Assembly (NCBI GenBank): GCA_009780115.1
Contig: WRAQ01000028.1
Span: 1 to 41,100, forward strand
Origin: Lachnospiraceae bacterium
Lineage (GTDB): Bacteria > Bacillota > Clostridia > Lachnospirales > Lachnospiraceae
Reading direction: 5' to 3'
Length of the DNA stretch: 41,100 nt
Both the position numbers and the translations under genes were made by a program. Below, one piece after another: positions 6,934 to 15,070 of the stretch (position 1 is its first letter; each line of letters begins with the position of its first letter). The notes beneath the pieces were generated by a model. It was not told the DNA's origin and did no database searches. It saw only the letters and a list, made by a program, of their open reading frames with translations.

Positions 6934-8413
6934 TAAGTTAAATTTAATCGAAATGGTTTTAATTTATGATAATTCAGGGCGGATTCTTGATGCGAATAAG
7001 CAAGCCCTGCTGGAACTTGGTTATCCAGAGAGTTTGGAAGGTTTGCTTATCAATGATATCTTTGTTAGTGAGATTGGCTGTGATACCCAAATCCATGAAT
7101 TAAAGGAAGCGCGCGAAATCACCGGGTTTGTTGCCTATCGCCGGAACCGGACCTGCTTCCCCGTCTATTTGCGTATTTTACCCGCGGCAGGCCTTATTGA
7201 TTCGGCTTTTTTAACCGAACCGGCCGCCGATAACGGAGAAAACTATATTTTAGCCTTAAATATGCTTGCCCAGTCGAATCTGGAAAAAGAAATCCTGGCA
7301 TTGAAAATCGAAGCTGAAGAATTTCAGCAGAACCGTAATGAATTTATTGCCAATGTTACCCATGAATTGCGGACACCGGTTAATGGTATTCGCGGGCATA
7401 TTACCGCAATGCTTCACGGGTCAACAAATGCCCACGACCGCAAGACTTATTCGATTATCCAAAAATGTTGTGAAGATATGACGGCAATTATCAGCAATAT
7501 CCTTGATTTCTCCAAATTAGAAGCGGGAAGATTTGAACTTGAAAACGAAGTTTTTGATTTGTATGAGCTTTTAAACCATATCGTCGCAACTCATCTTGCC
7601 GTGGTAAATGAAAAAGGGATCCGGATTATTTTGAATATCGCCGACAATGTGCCGCGTGAGCTTTATGGTGATGGCCTAAGGCTCGGGCAGATTCTCAACA
7701 ATCTGGTTTCTAATGCAGTAAAATTTACTGACATTGGTTATGTTAGTATTGATGTGAATAAGCATGGCCAGTATGGTGATGAAATCGACCTCTTTATTCT
7801 GGTTAGGGATACTGGGATTGGTATCCCGCCGGAGCAAATGGACAAACTTTTCAAGAGTTTTTCACAGGTTGATGGCTCTTCAACCCGCAAATATGGCGGG
7901 ACCGGGCTTGGTTTGATGATTGCAAGAGAATTGGTTGGCCTGATGGAAGGCCGTATTCAGGTTGAAAGTGCGCCGGATAAAGGCAGCAGTTTTTCCTTTA
8001 ATGTCCATTTGAAAACCCCTGGTTTTGTTGATGAAGTAAAAACAAATGATGAAATATCATTTAGCCAGCCCGGGGAAATAAATGTCGTTGACCTCAATTT
8101 ATATGAAAATATCCTCCAAAACTTGACTTTGGATAATCACCGGGATATTGATTCGGTTTTTCTGTTTGGCACCCCGGATAATATTGGCGAGGTGAGAAAA
8201 AAATGCAATATACTGATTCTCGCAATGGAGCTGGAGGCATGGGAAAAAGCTGAAACGATTAGTGATAATTTGAAAAAGTTATTGCGGGAAGCGCCTGATG
8301 ATATCAGGAAGCTAATCTTCCGGCTCGGAATGGCAATCCGCAAAGAAGATGAAAAAAGCCATCTTTTTTACGAAAAATTGCTGGAAAGGTTGGATGAAGA
8401 ATATGCCAAATAA
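6923..8413 (+). CDS. PAS-domain sensor histidine kinase
   Basis: The 496-residue protein has no membrane segment, so it senses a cytoplasmic signal. An N-terminal PAS domain (about 1-90) is followed by a coiled linker, a HisKA domain with H147 in THELRTPVNG and a HATPase domain with an N-box around N264, DTGIG (296-300) and GGTGLG (325-330). About 140 extra residues after the ATPase form a helical module ending at the C-terminus, loosely like the tail of the preceding Hpt protein. I prefer ATG 6923, with GGAG at 6912-6915, over the TTG one codon earlier. It overlaps the Hpt gene before it and the response regulator gene after it by 11 nt each, so the three are translated as a unit. Confidence 0.92.
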   Translation: MIFDKLNLIEMVLIYDNSGRILDANKQALLELGYPESLEGLLINDIFVSEIGCDTQIHELKEAREITGFVAYRRNRTCFPVYLRILPAAGLIDSAFLTEPAADNGENYILALNMLAQSNLEKEILALKIEAEEFQQNRNEFIANVTHELRTPVNGIRGHITAMLHGSTNAHDRKTYSIIQKCCEDMTAIISNILDFSKLEAGRFELENEVFDLYELLNHIVATHLAVVNEKGIRIILNIADNVPRELYGDGLRLGQILNNLVSNAVKFTDIGYVSIDVNKHGQYGDEIDLFILVRDTGIGIPPEQMDKLFKSFSQVDGSSTRKYGGTGLGLMIARELVGLMEGRIQVESAPDKGSSFSFNVHLKTPGFVDEVKTNDEISFSQPGEINVVDLNLYENILQNLTLDNHRDIDSVFLFGTPDNIGEVRKKCNILILAMELEAWEKAETISDNLKKLLREAPDDIRKLIFRLGMAIRKEDEKSHLFYEKLLERLDEEYAK

Positions 8414-9413
8414 TGAATCGCATTCAAAAGTGCTGATTGTTGATGACATGGCAATAAATGTTGATATTCTTGCCGAAATCATCTCCGAGATGGGCTTTGA
8501 ACCTTTAAGCGCTTATAGTGTTGAAGAAGCTTTTGCCTTTATAAAAAATGCTTTACCGCAATTGATTTTGCTGGATGTTTCGATGCCGCAGATGGATGGT
8601 TATGAGTTTTGCTCAATCCTCAAGAAAAATCCTGTTACCAGGGATATTCCGGTTATTTTTATTTCAGCTTTAGATACCATTCAGGATAAATTGCGGGGGC
8701 TTGAATTAGGGGCGGTGGATTTTATCACAAAACCTTTTGAAGCTACCGAAGTCACAATGCGGGTGCGGAACCATTTGGAAAACCGGCGGATGAAGCAAGA
8801 GATGGAGAGCTTTAACCATCGTCTTCACAAAATGCTTTCGTCGCAGATGGAAAAAATGGATAATGAAAAAAAAGCGGTTATTTGTGCATTGGCAGAGATG
8901 ATTAACCTTAGGATGGGTGTACCGGAAGGCCATTTGAAAAAAGTTAAATATAATAGCCGGATTCTGGCGCAGAGTTTACAGTTATCGCCGGTTTTTGAAG
9001 AAGTTATAACGGAGGAATTTATTGAAAATATCGGTGAAGCGGCGATGCTTCATAATTTGGGTTATATGTGGGAGCCGGAAAAAGAGAATCACTGTATTAC
9101 GGGGGCCGAAATTTTAGAAGCTTTGCTTGAATATGAGCCGACCAGTATTTTTAAAGAAATGGCAATTGATGTAATCGCAAGTCACCATGACCGTTATGAT
9201 GAAAATGATAAAATCCCGTTAGCCGCCAGGATTACGCATATTGTTAATGATTTCGACCATTATGTTTATCGTTTACGTGAAAATGGCGATGATGAAACTA
9301 GTATAAAGCAAAAAGCAATTGATGCGCTTTTACCTAATAGCGGTATTATTTATGACCCCTTAATATTAGAAATTTTCAGAAAAGTACAAAGGCAATTGCA
9401 CATCGAAAAATAA
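8403..9413 (+). CDS. Response regulator with degenerate HD domain
   Basis: The 336-residue protein has a receiver (about 8-125) with D14/D15, phosphoacceptor D58 and the TKP lysine near 110. A coiled linker leads to a domain aligned with HD-GYP (about 155-330). There the defining HD is HN (H217-N218), the second histidine pair is present (HH 261-262), and the GYP loop is missing: HHDRYDENDKIPLAAR replaces the usual HHExxDGxGYP. Cyclic di-GMP hydrolysis is therefore unlikely, and the domain may only bind a ligand or partner. ATG 8403 is chosen for the 11-nt overlap with the kinase gene; ATG 8394, closer to GGAAAGG (8383-8389), is an alternative. cheB follows after 35 nt. Confidence 0.87.
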   Translation: MPNNESHSKVLIVDDMAINVDILAEIISEMGFEPLSAYSVEEAFAFIKNALPQLILLDVSMPQMDGYEFCSILKKNPVTRDIPVIFISALDTIQDKLRGLELGAVDFITKPFEATEVTMRVRNHLENRRMKQEMESFNHRLHKMLSSQMEKMDNEKKAVICALAEMINLRMGVPEGHLKKVKYNSRILAQSLQLSPVFEEVITEEFIENIGEAAMLHNLGYMWEPEKENHCITGAEILEALLEYEPTSIFKEMAIDVIASHHDRYDENDKIPLAARITHIVNDFDHYVYRLRENGDDETSIKQKAIDALLPNSGIIYDPLILEIFRKVQRQLHIEK

Positions 9414-9448
9414 AGTGGTATAGTTAATAGAGAGGGAATTTAATTGGA

Positions 9449-10480
9449 ATGAAAAAAGTTCGTGTCCTGGTAGTTGATGATTCATTTGTCATCCGCAATA
9501 TTCTTAAGCAGAGCCTTGAACAGGACTCTGATATTGAGGTGGCCGGTTTAGCTTGTGATGCTTTTGAAGCCCGCGACATGATTATCAAATTGCGGCCTGA
9601 CGTTATGACCTTGGATATCGAAATGCCCAGGATGAACGGCATTGATTTCCTCAAAAAGCTGATGCCGCAGTATCCGATGCCGGTAATTGTCGTAAGTTCC
9701 CTTGACGACCGGGTCTTTGATGCCCTTGAAGCCGGGGCGGTCGATTTTATCCACAAACCGGGCGGGCTTACCAGAACACAGCTTATTGAGCATATGAAAT
9801 ATGAGCTCAATGAAAAAGTCAAAGTTGCGGCTAATGTTAAAATTACCGGCCGAAAACGCCGGGAGCCGGCGGCGGTTATTTCGGATGGTGTCACCGGGCG
9901 GGCTGAAAAAGAGATTATTGCGATTGGTGCTTCGACCGGCGGTACTGAAGCATTGTATGATATTATCAGCAAATTTAATACAGATATTCCCGGAGTTGTG
10001 GCGGTTCAGCATATGCCGCCGGGTTTTACCGGGATGTATGCCGAAAGAATGAATAATCAGTGCCAGGTTTCAGTCAAAGAAGCAAGAGACGGCGACCGGG
10101 TTAAGCAGGGACAAGTTTTAATTGCCCCCGGCGATAAGCATATGCGCCTGGTTAAAACTGATGATGGTTATCATGTAGTATGCAAATTCGGTGAAAAAGT
10201 TAGCGGCCATTGTCCCAGTGTTAATGTTTTATTTAATTCAGTGGCTGAAGTTGCCAAGGATAAAGCGGTCGGCGTTATTCTGACCGGGATGGGTTCCGAC
10301 GGCGCGGCGGGGCTGATGGAAATGCATCGCAGGGGTGCTGTCACCATCGGCCAGGATGAGGTATCAAGTATTGTTTACGGGATGCCGAAAGCCGCTTATG
10401 AAATAGGTGCCGTTACCTATCAGGTTGGGCTTTCGCAGATGGCCGGAAAGATATATAGTGTCATAAACAACAAGCGTTAG
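9449..10480 (+). CDS. cheB: CheB-type protein-glutamate methylesterase
   Basis: CheB removes methyl groups from chemoreceptor glutamates when its receiver is phosphorylated. The 343-residue protein has the receiver (D10/D11, phosphoacceptor D56, HKP near 102-104), a linker, and the CheB_methylest domain with the complete catalytic triad: S162 in GASTGG, H188 in QHMPPGFT and D284 in GMGSDGAAG. Length and order are standard. GAGAGGG lies upstream of ATG 9449. It is unusual that no cheR, cheW or receptor gene accompanies it here, so either receptors are encoded elsewhere or the enzyme has another target. It lies between two response regulator genes in the signalling cluster. Confidence 0.94.
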   Translation: MKKVRVLVVDDSFVIRNILKQSLEQDSDIEVAGLACDAFEARDMIIKLRPDVMTLDIEMPRMNGIDFLKKLMPQYPMPVIVVSSLDDRVFDALEAGAVDFIHKPGGLTRTQLIEHMKYELNEKVKVAANVKITGRKRREPAAVISDGVTGRAEKEIIAIGASTGGTEALYDIISKFNTDIPGVVAVQHMPPGFTGMYAERMNNQCQVSVKEARDGDRVKQGQVLIAPGDKHMRLVKTDDGYHVVCKFGEKVSGHCPSVNVLFNSVAEVAKDKAVGVILTGMGSDGAAGLMEMHRRGAVTIGQDEVSSIVYGMPKAAYEIGAVTYQVGLSQMAGKIYSVINNKR

Positions 10481-10497
10481 CTTAAAAGGAGGAAGAA

Positions 10498-10899
10498 ATG
10501 AGGATATTAATAGCAGAGGACGATTTTGCCAGCAGGAAGTTTATGCAAAAGTATTTGACCAATTTCGGTGATTGCGACATCACTATTGATGGCGAGGAAG
10601 CAGTCGAAGCTTTCAAGATGGCTTTAGAAGACAATGAGCCATACGATTTGATTTGCTTGGATATTATGATGCCGGCGATGGATGGTTATCAGGTTTTGAA
10701 AGTAGTACGGGAAATTGAAAAAGAAAATAACCGTACCGGTGACGAAGCCGTGAAAATTATTATGACAACTGCCCTAAATGCTGAACGTAATATCAAAGCA
10801 GCTTTTGATATGGGTTGTACAGTATATTGCGCAAAACCGATTGACTTGGACAAATTCGAAGAAGTTTTGAAAAAAATCGGGATTACGGTAGAAAAGTAA
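10498..10899 (+). CDS. Single-domain response regulator (CheY-like)
   Basis: This 133-residue protein is a bare receiver domain: acidic residues E7, D8 and D9, phosphoacceptor D55 in CLDIMMPAMDG, a conserved threonine in IMTTA and the lysine in CAKPI. Such proteins act as phosphoryl sinks or bind partners such as the flagellar motor. The N-terminus MRILIAEDD and the extended loop before D55 are closer to the CheY-like proteins found beside Hpt/CheA-like kinases in clostridia than to E. coli CheY. A strong AAAGGAGG precedes ATG 10498. cheB ends 17 nt upstream. A row of hairpins follows before the CheA-like gene. Confidence 0.9.
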   Translation: MRILIAEDDFASRKFMQKYLTNFGDCDITIDGEEAVEAFKMALEDNEPYDLICLDIMMPAMDGYQVLKVVREIEKENNRTGDEAVKIIMTTALNAERNIKAAFDMGCTVYCAKPIDLDKFEEVLKKIGITVEK

Positions 10900-10915
10900 G
10901 AGTTTATCTAAGGTG

Positions 10916-11125
10916 TTGGGCAAAAGCCCAAAACTGAAGGATTTAATTCTTAGTCATGATATAATGTCGCTAAGACATTATATCAGCGCAGTTTTAGTGC
11001 GCATCCGCCGGAGGCCATGATTTTCTTTAGAAATCATGATATCATGACACATCAGCAGGAAAACAAGCGACTGCGAAGCAGGCATTTGTTTTCACTTGGT
11101 GTGTCAACGACAGACTGTAAGTCTG
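10916..11125. repeat. Array of six hairpins between the receiver gene and the CheA-like gene
   Basis: Six stems fill this gap: TTGGGC/GCCCAA (10916-10931), a perfect 11-bp stem at 10958-10984, GCGCA/TGCGC (10986-11002), CATGATTT/AAATCATG (11016-11038), a long imperfect palindrome with TGACACA/TGTGTCA ends (11045-11106), and CAGACT/AGTCTG (11111-11125). The last one ends inside the presumed GGAG ribosome binding site (11125-11128). None has a long T-run. They may stabilise RNA ends, attenuate, or be nested mobile palindromes. Confidence 0.7.
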
Positions 11126-11132
11126 GAGTTGT

Positions 11133-12827
11133 ATGTATAGAGAATCATGGGAAAAAGATTTTATGCAATCTTACATCGGATTAGAAGATAATTTCTTGTT
11201 AGAGAACGGATATCTAGTCGCAAGGCTTGAAGAAATTGTATTGGCCGCTGCCGCACCGGCGTGGTTTTCGGAAGAAGATATTAATGAAATTTTCCGTATT
11301 ATGCATACCATCAAAAGTTCAGCCGGAATCATGATGTATGAAAATATCAGTATCTTATCCCACAAGCTGGAAGATGTCTTTTCTTATCTGCGCAAAACTT
11401 ATCCGGACAATCAGCCGTTTGAAGAGCTGGCCGCCGGGATTCTTAAAACTGCCGATTTTATCACGGCCGAACTTATCAAAATTCAGTCAAGTGCCTCTGC
11501 TGATGGTGATAGTACGGACATAATCACTTATCTTGGCCGTTTGCTTGACAAAATGAATGAAGATAGCGAGAGCCCGGTTCCGGAACAAGCTTATGAAATT
11601 CCGAATCAATTTTATATAGCCCCCAAAGCCGGGACAGCGAAAAAATATTATCATATCAAAGTTTTTTATCGCTTAGGCACGGAAATGAGTAATGTTTGTG
11701 CTTATTCATGCGTTTTTGCCCTTAACGATATTACTGACGAAATAATTTACAAACCGGCCAACTTGGAAAACAATGATTCTGCCGGTGAAATAATGCGGAA
11801 CGGGTTTCAGCTTCAGTTTTCTACTTTGTCCCGGATAGAGGAAATAAAAGAAATAATTGAATCAAGTTCCGGCGAAAAAGAGTTTGAGATTCTTGATAGT
11901 TCGATTGAAGAGTATTATAGAGGATTTCCCGAATCGGGCGTTCCGGATTTGGTCATCAATCTTGATGATGACTGGACTGACCCCGATGAGCTGGTTGCCG
12001 GGGCTTATGTTATCAAAAAAGAGGGCGGCAAGATAAAGAGTATGTCCGGGGTACCGGCACGGTCATTGCCGAAGCAGGAGATGTTTCAAATTTCCTTTGA
12101 TAAGGTTAATGAATTGTTTGCGCTGGCCGATAGGTTAAGGGAAGAGGCCGGTGCTGTCACCGGGTTTGGTGCTGGCAATGATGGTACTACCAATGATGCT
12201 TATGGTATCAGCAACGCATTGACCGAAACGGTCAATGAACTGTGGCGGTTAGTAAATTCGATTAAGAAAGTTCAATTTAAAAGCCTTTTTCAAAAAATGG
12301 ACCGGGCAGTATATGATATCAGCCGCAAACTTGGCAAGGTAGTACAATTTAATCCGGAAAGTGAAGAAATAGAAATCGGCCGCAATATTGCTGACCTGCT
12401 AACCGAAACTTTAATCCACCTGATCCGGAATGCAATTGACCATGGTATCGAAGATAAGGAAACTCGAAAAGCGGCGGGGAAAAATGCCAAAGGGGCAATT
12501 GAATTGACCGCAGGAGTCGATGGAGAAGAAATTAGCATTGTTATTTATGACGATGGCTGCGGATTAGATAGTAAGAAAATTTTTGCCGCAGCCGAGGAAA
12601 AAGGGCTGACTGACGGACAGGAAATAGATAAATATAATGCGCAGGATATTTACCGGTTTATTTTGATGCCGGGTTTTTCGACCAAAGAGCGGGTTACGGA
12701 ATACTCCGGCCGGGGGGTCGGCCTTGATATAGTTGTTCAAAATATTACTTCTCTTGGCGGGCGGCTTTATATTGATTCACAGCTTGGCGAATGGACCGAG
12801 ATTAGTTTAAGGTTGCCGCGTAATTAA
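11133..12827 (+). CDS. CheA-like histidine kinase lacking the CheW-binding domain
   Basis: The 564-residue protein has the CheA order P1-P2-P3-P4 but stops there. P1 (about 1-120) has the phosphorylated histidine H58 in IMHTIKSSAG. P2 (about 165-265) resembles the CheY-docking domain. P3 (about 310-400) is the dimerisation hairpin. P4 holds LIRNAIDHG (about 431), DDGCGLD (about 473), GFST and SGRGVGLD (about 526), so the ATPase looks active. The C-terminal P5 domain, which binds CheW and receptors, is absent; the frame ends about 25 residues after the G2 box. It probably phosphorylates the CheB and CheY-like receivers upstream. ATG 11133 has GGAG only 4 nt away; ATG 11163 is an alternative start. 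Confidence 0.9.
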   Translation: MYRESWEKDFMQSYIGLEDNFLLENGYLVARLEEIVLAAAAPAWFSEEDINEIFRIMHTIKSSAGIMMYENISILSHKLEDVFSYLRKTYPDNQPFEELAAGILKTADFITAELIKIQSSASADGDSTDIITYLGRLLDKMNEDSESPVPEQAYEIPNQFYIAPKAGTAKKYYHIKVFYRLGTEMSNVCAYSCVFALNDITDEIIYKPANLENNDSAGEIMRNGFQLQFSTLSRIEEIKEIIESSSGEKEFEILDSSIEEYYRGFPESGVPDLVINLDDDWTDPDELVAGAYVIKKEGGKIKSMSGVPARSLPKQEMFQISFDKVNELFALADRLREEAGAVTGFGAGNDGTTNDAYGISNALTETVNELWRLVNSIKKVQFKSLFQKMDRAVYDISRKLGKVVQFNPESEEIEIGRNIADLLTETLIHLIRNAIDHGIEDKETRKAAGKNAKGAIELTAGVDGEEISIVIYDDGCGLDSKKIFAAAEEKGLTDGQEIDKYNAQDIYRFILMPGFSTKERVTEYSGRGVGLDIVVQNITSLGGRLYIDSQLGEWTEISLRLPRN

Positions 12828-12920
12828 TTTTCTTGAGGGTATTACTCTAATGCCTCTACTCAATTTCATATATACATAAAATCCCATAAAATAATTAAAA
12901 ATACGAAAGGACAGTATTAT

Positions 12921-13811
12921 TTGGAGAAGTTAAATAGCTTAATATATAATATTCGCAAGCGGCATGTCATGATTGATAGTGATTTAGCAAAGTTATATAG
13001 TGTTGAAACTAGTGTCTTAAACAGAGCCGTAAAAAGAAATATTGCAAGATTTCCAAATGATTTTTGCTTCCAACTCACTTTTGAAGATTATACAAACTTG
13101 AAATGCCAAATTGGCATTTCAAGTTTAGACGATAATAGTTATGGTGGCAGAAGAACATTGCCATATGTATTCACAGAACAAGGTATTTATATGCTAGCCA
13201 GTGTGTTACGTAGTGAAGTAGCAATTAACGTCAGTATTAGTATTATGCGCGCATTTGCAGAAATGCGGCATTTTATTTCAAATAATAATCTATTGTTTGA
13301 GCGTATTAGTAATGTAGAATTGAAGCAGTTAGAATATGAGAAAAAAACTGATACACAACTGAAACAGATTTTTGATTACATATCTGAAAATGAGGAATCA
13401 AATCAAAAAATTTTCTTTGATGGGCAGATTTATGATGCTTTTAGTTTAATAGCAAGATTAATCAAGAAAGCCGGTTCAGAGCTTGTCCTAATTGATAATT
13501 ATGTGGATATAGGCACGCTTAATTTACTGTCAAAAAAGAAAGAGAACGTAAAAGTAACAATATTTACTCTTAAAAAAACAAGACTAAATAATAAAGATGT
13601 GACAAATTTCAATGCGCAATATCCCACATTAGAGGTTAAATATACAGAAATATTTCATGACCGGTTTTTAATAGTGGATAATAAATATGCTTATCATATC
13701 GGTGCTTCAATCAAAGATGCAGGGAAAAAGTGTTTTGGAATTAATCTTATTGAAAATAATGGCTTTGTTAAAGATGTTTTACAAAGATTAAAGCTGCAAA
13801 CTGAAGATTAA
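12921..13811 (+). CDS. ORF6N-domain DNA-binding protein with PLD-like C-terminus
   Basis: The N-terminal 125 residues match the ORF6N (KilA-N-like) domain known from phages and mobile islands: VMIDSDLAKLYSVET near 15-30, LNRAVKRNIARFPNDF, and LPYVFTEQGIYMLASVL. After a short coiled region (about 130-160), the C-terminal half has a phospholipase D-like pattern, with HDRFLIVD near 246 and IGASIKDAG, as in RhuM/ORF6N proteins that end in a PLD fold; a second HxK is not obvious. I use the TTG start because AAAGGA (12906-12911) precedes it and no ATG gives a complete domain. The gene is more AT-rich than its neighbours, which suggests transfer. A 16-bp palindrome lies inside it. Target and function unknown. 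Confidence 0.8.
   Translation: MEKLNSLIYNIRKRHVMIDSDLAKLYSVETSVLNRAVKRNIARFPNDFCFQLTFEDYTNLKCQIGISSLDDNSYGGRRTLPYVFTEQGIYMLASVLRSEVAINVSISIMRAFAEMRHFISNNNLLFERISNVELKQLEYEKKTDTQLKQIFDYISENEESNQKIFFDGQIYDAFSLIARLIKKAGSELVLIDNYVDIGTLNLLSKKKENVKVTIFTLKKTRLNNKDVTNFNAQYPTLEVKYTEIFHDRFLIVDNKYAYHIGASIKDAGKKCFGINLIENNGFVKDVLQRLKLQTED
13094..13126. repeat. 33-nt palindrome inside the ORF6N gene
   Basis: AAACTTGAAATGCCAA (13094-13109) and TTGGCATTTCAAGTTT (13111-13126) are exact reverse complements separated by a single base. The segment encodes the middle of the ORF6N domain (NLKCQIGISSL). A perfect 16-bp dyad within coding sequence is unlikely by chance and could be an operator or a cruciform/hairpin. 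Confidence 0.85.
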
Positions 13812-13839
13812 TTGATTCTGCATCATCTCTATTTTTTCG

Positions 13840-13868
13840 TTGATTTGCTTTATACTATCAGCTATAAT
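13840..13868 (+). promoter_or_regulatory. Promoter for the TPR lipoprotein gene
   Basis: TTGATT (13840-13845) and TATAAT (13863-13868) are separated by 17 nt in the gap after the ORF6N gene. The leader would be about 85 nt. Confidence 0.65.
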
Positions 13869-13959
13869 GATATTGGATTGCAATAATTTCTTTGATGATT
13901 TAAAACATGCAGCGTATAAAAATGACATTAGTGTCACATACATATGAGAGAATAAAAAT

Positions 13960-15015
13960 ATGAAACTAATAAAATTATTAAGCATCATACTCTTGACTAT
14001 ATTAGTCATTACGGCAAGCGCCTGTTCCTTTGTGGAAAGAAATGAATTTGTTGATATCGGAATGGAAGCTTTGGAAGCAAAGGACTATGAAGCCGCTTTT
14101 AGAGCTTTTCAAAATGCGGAAGAAGCCGGTGAAAACATGCGCCTTATCTACCGTGGTATCGGGCTGGCGCGGATGAGTTTGTATCAATATGAAGATGCCT
14201 TGATTGCTTTTGAAAAAGCCCTTTCTTTTAGTAATGGGATTCCCGCCCAAATTGATTATGATATTAATTACTATATGGCGGCAGCATTTTATATAACCGG
14301 CCAAACTGCAAGAGCAATCGAGTCATATGATGCTATTTTGACCTTGCGTGAAAAAGATGGAGATGCTTATTTTCTGCGAGGTGCAATCAAAGTTGAACAA
14401 GGCCGGATTATAGAAGCACGTGAAGATTTTGACCGGGCTATAAGCCTTAATACCGGAAATAGTGACCGTCTAATTGATATCTATCAAATTCTTGCCGGCA
14501 GCGGTTATCAGATGGTCGGTGAAGAATATCTCCGTGAAGCGATGGAACAAAATGCGGGTGATATGAACAATTTTGAAAAGGGGCGGATTTCATTTTATCT
14601 TTCTGATTATGAAAATGCCCGGGCTTATCTTGAAAAAGCACGCGATTTTAATTATGAAGCGGTCCTCTTTTTAGGCCGGACTTATGAAGTTCTTGGCGAT
14701 TTCAATTATGCAGTCAGTGTCTATAATGATTATATAGACCGGGGTAATGAATCGCCGCAAATCTATAATCAGTTGGGAATGTGCCGGATGAATATGAATG
14801 AATATCAAGCGGCGCTTAATGCTTTTCTGACCGGAATGGCAATTGAAGATATCGAAGACAATGCTATTCTCCAAACACTTAGGTTTAATGAAATCGTAGC
14901 GAATCAGTTTCTTGGTGACTTTGGCCGGGCGGCAGTTTTGATGGATGGGTATCTGCGCCTGTATCCGGATGATAAAGTTGCCCAGAGGGAAAATTATTTT
15001 TTGCGGACGAGATAA
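13960..15015 (+). CDS. TPR-repeat lipoprotein
   Basis: The 351-residue protein begins with a lipoprotein signal: a lysine-containing N-terminus, a hydrophobic run and ITASAC, with the lipid-modified cysteine at 22. The rest is a string of about 34-residue helical repeats of the tetratricopeptide type. Several start with recognisable A-x-x-x-Y/F-x-x-A patterns (EAKDYEAAFRAFQNAEEA, YQYEDALIAFEKAL, DAYFLRGAIKVEQGRIIEA, NEYQAALNAFLTGM). Such proteins act as scaffolds on the outer face of the membrane. GAGAG precedes ATG 13960. The first Gfo/Idh/MocA gene follows after 55 nt with its own ribosome binding site. Partner unknown. Confidence 0.87.
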   Translation: MKLIKLLSIILLTILVITASACSFVERNEFVDIGMEALEAKDYEAAFRAFQNAEEAGENMRLIYRGIGLARMSLYQYEDALIAFEKALSFSNGIPAQIDYDINYYMAAAFYITGQTARAIESYDAILTLREKDGDAYFLRGAIKVEQGRIIEAREDFDRAISLNTGNSDRLIDIYQILAGSGYQMVGEEYLREAMEQNAGDMNNFEKGRISFYLSDYENARAYLEKARDFNYEAVLFLGRTYEVLGDFNYAVSVYNDYIDRGNESPQIYNQLGMCRMNMNEYQAALNAFLTGMAIEDIEDNAILQTLRFNEIVANQFLGDFGRAAVLMDGYLRLYPDDKVAQRENYFLRTR

Positions 15016-15070
15016 TAAAGTCCGGGGGGCATCACTTTAGGCAATTTCAATTAAGCAACGGAGGCAATTT

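Noticed and set aside
5266-12827. A canonical flagellar chemotaxis operon
   Set aside because: No receptor, CheW, CheR, CheD or CheC gene is present, and CheA lacks P5.
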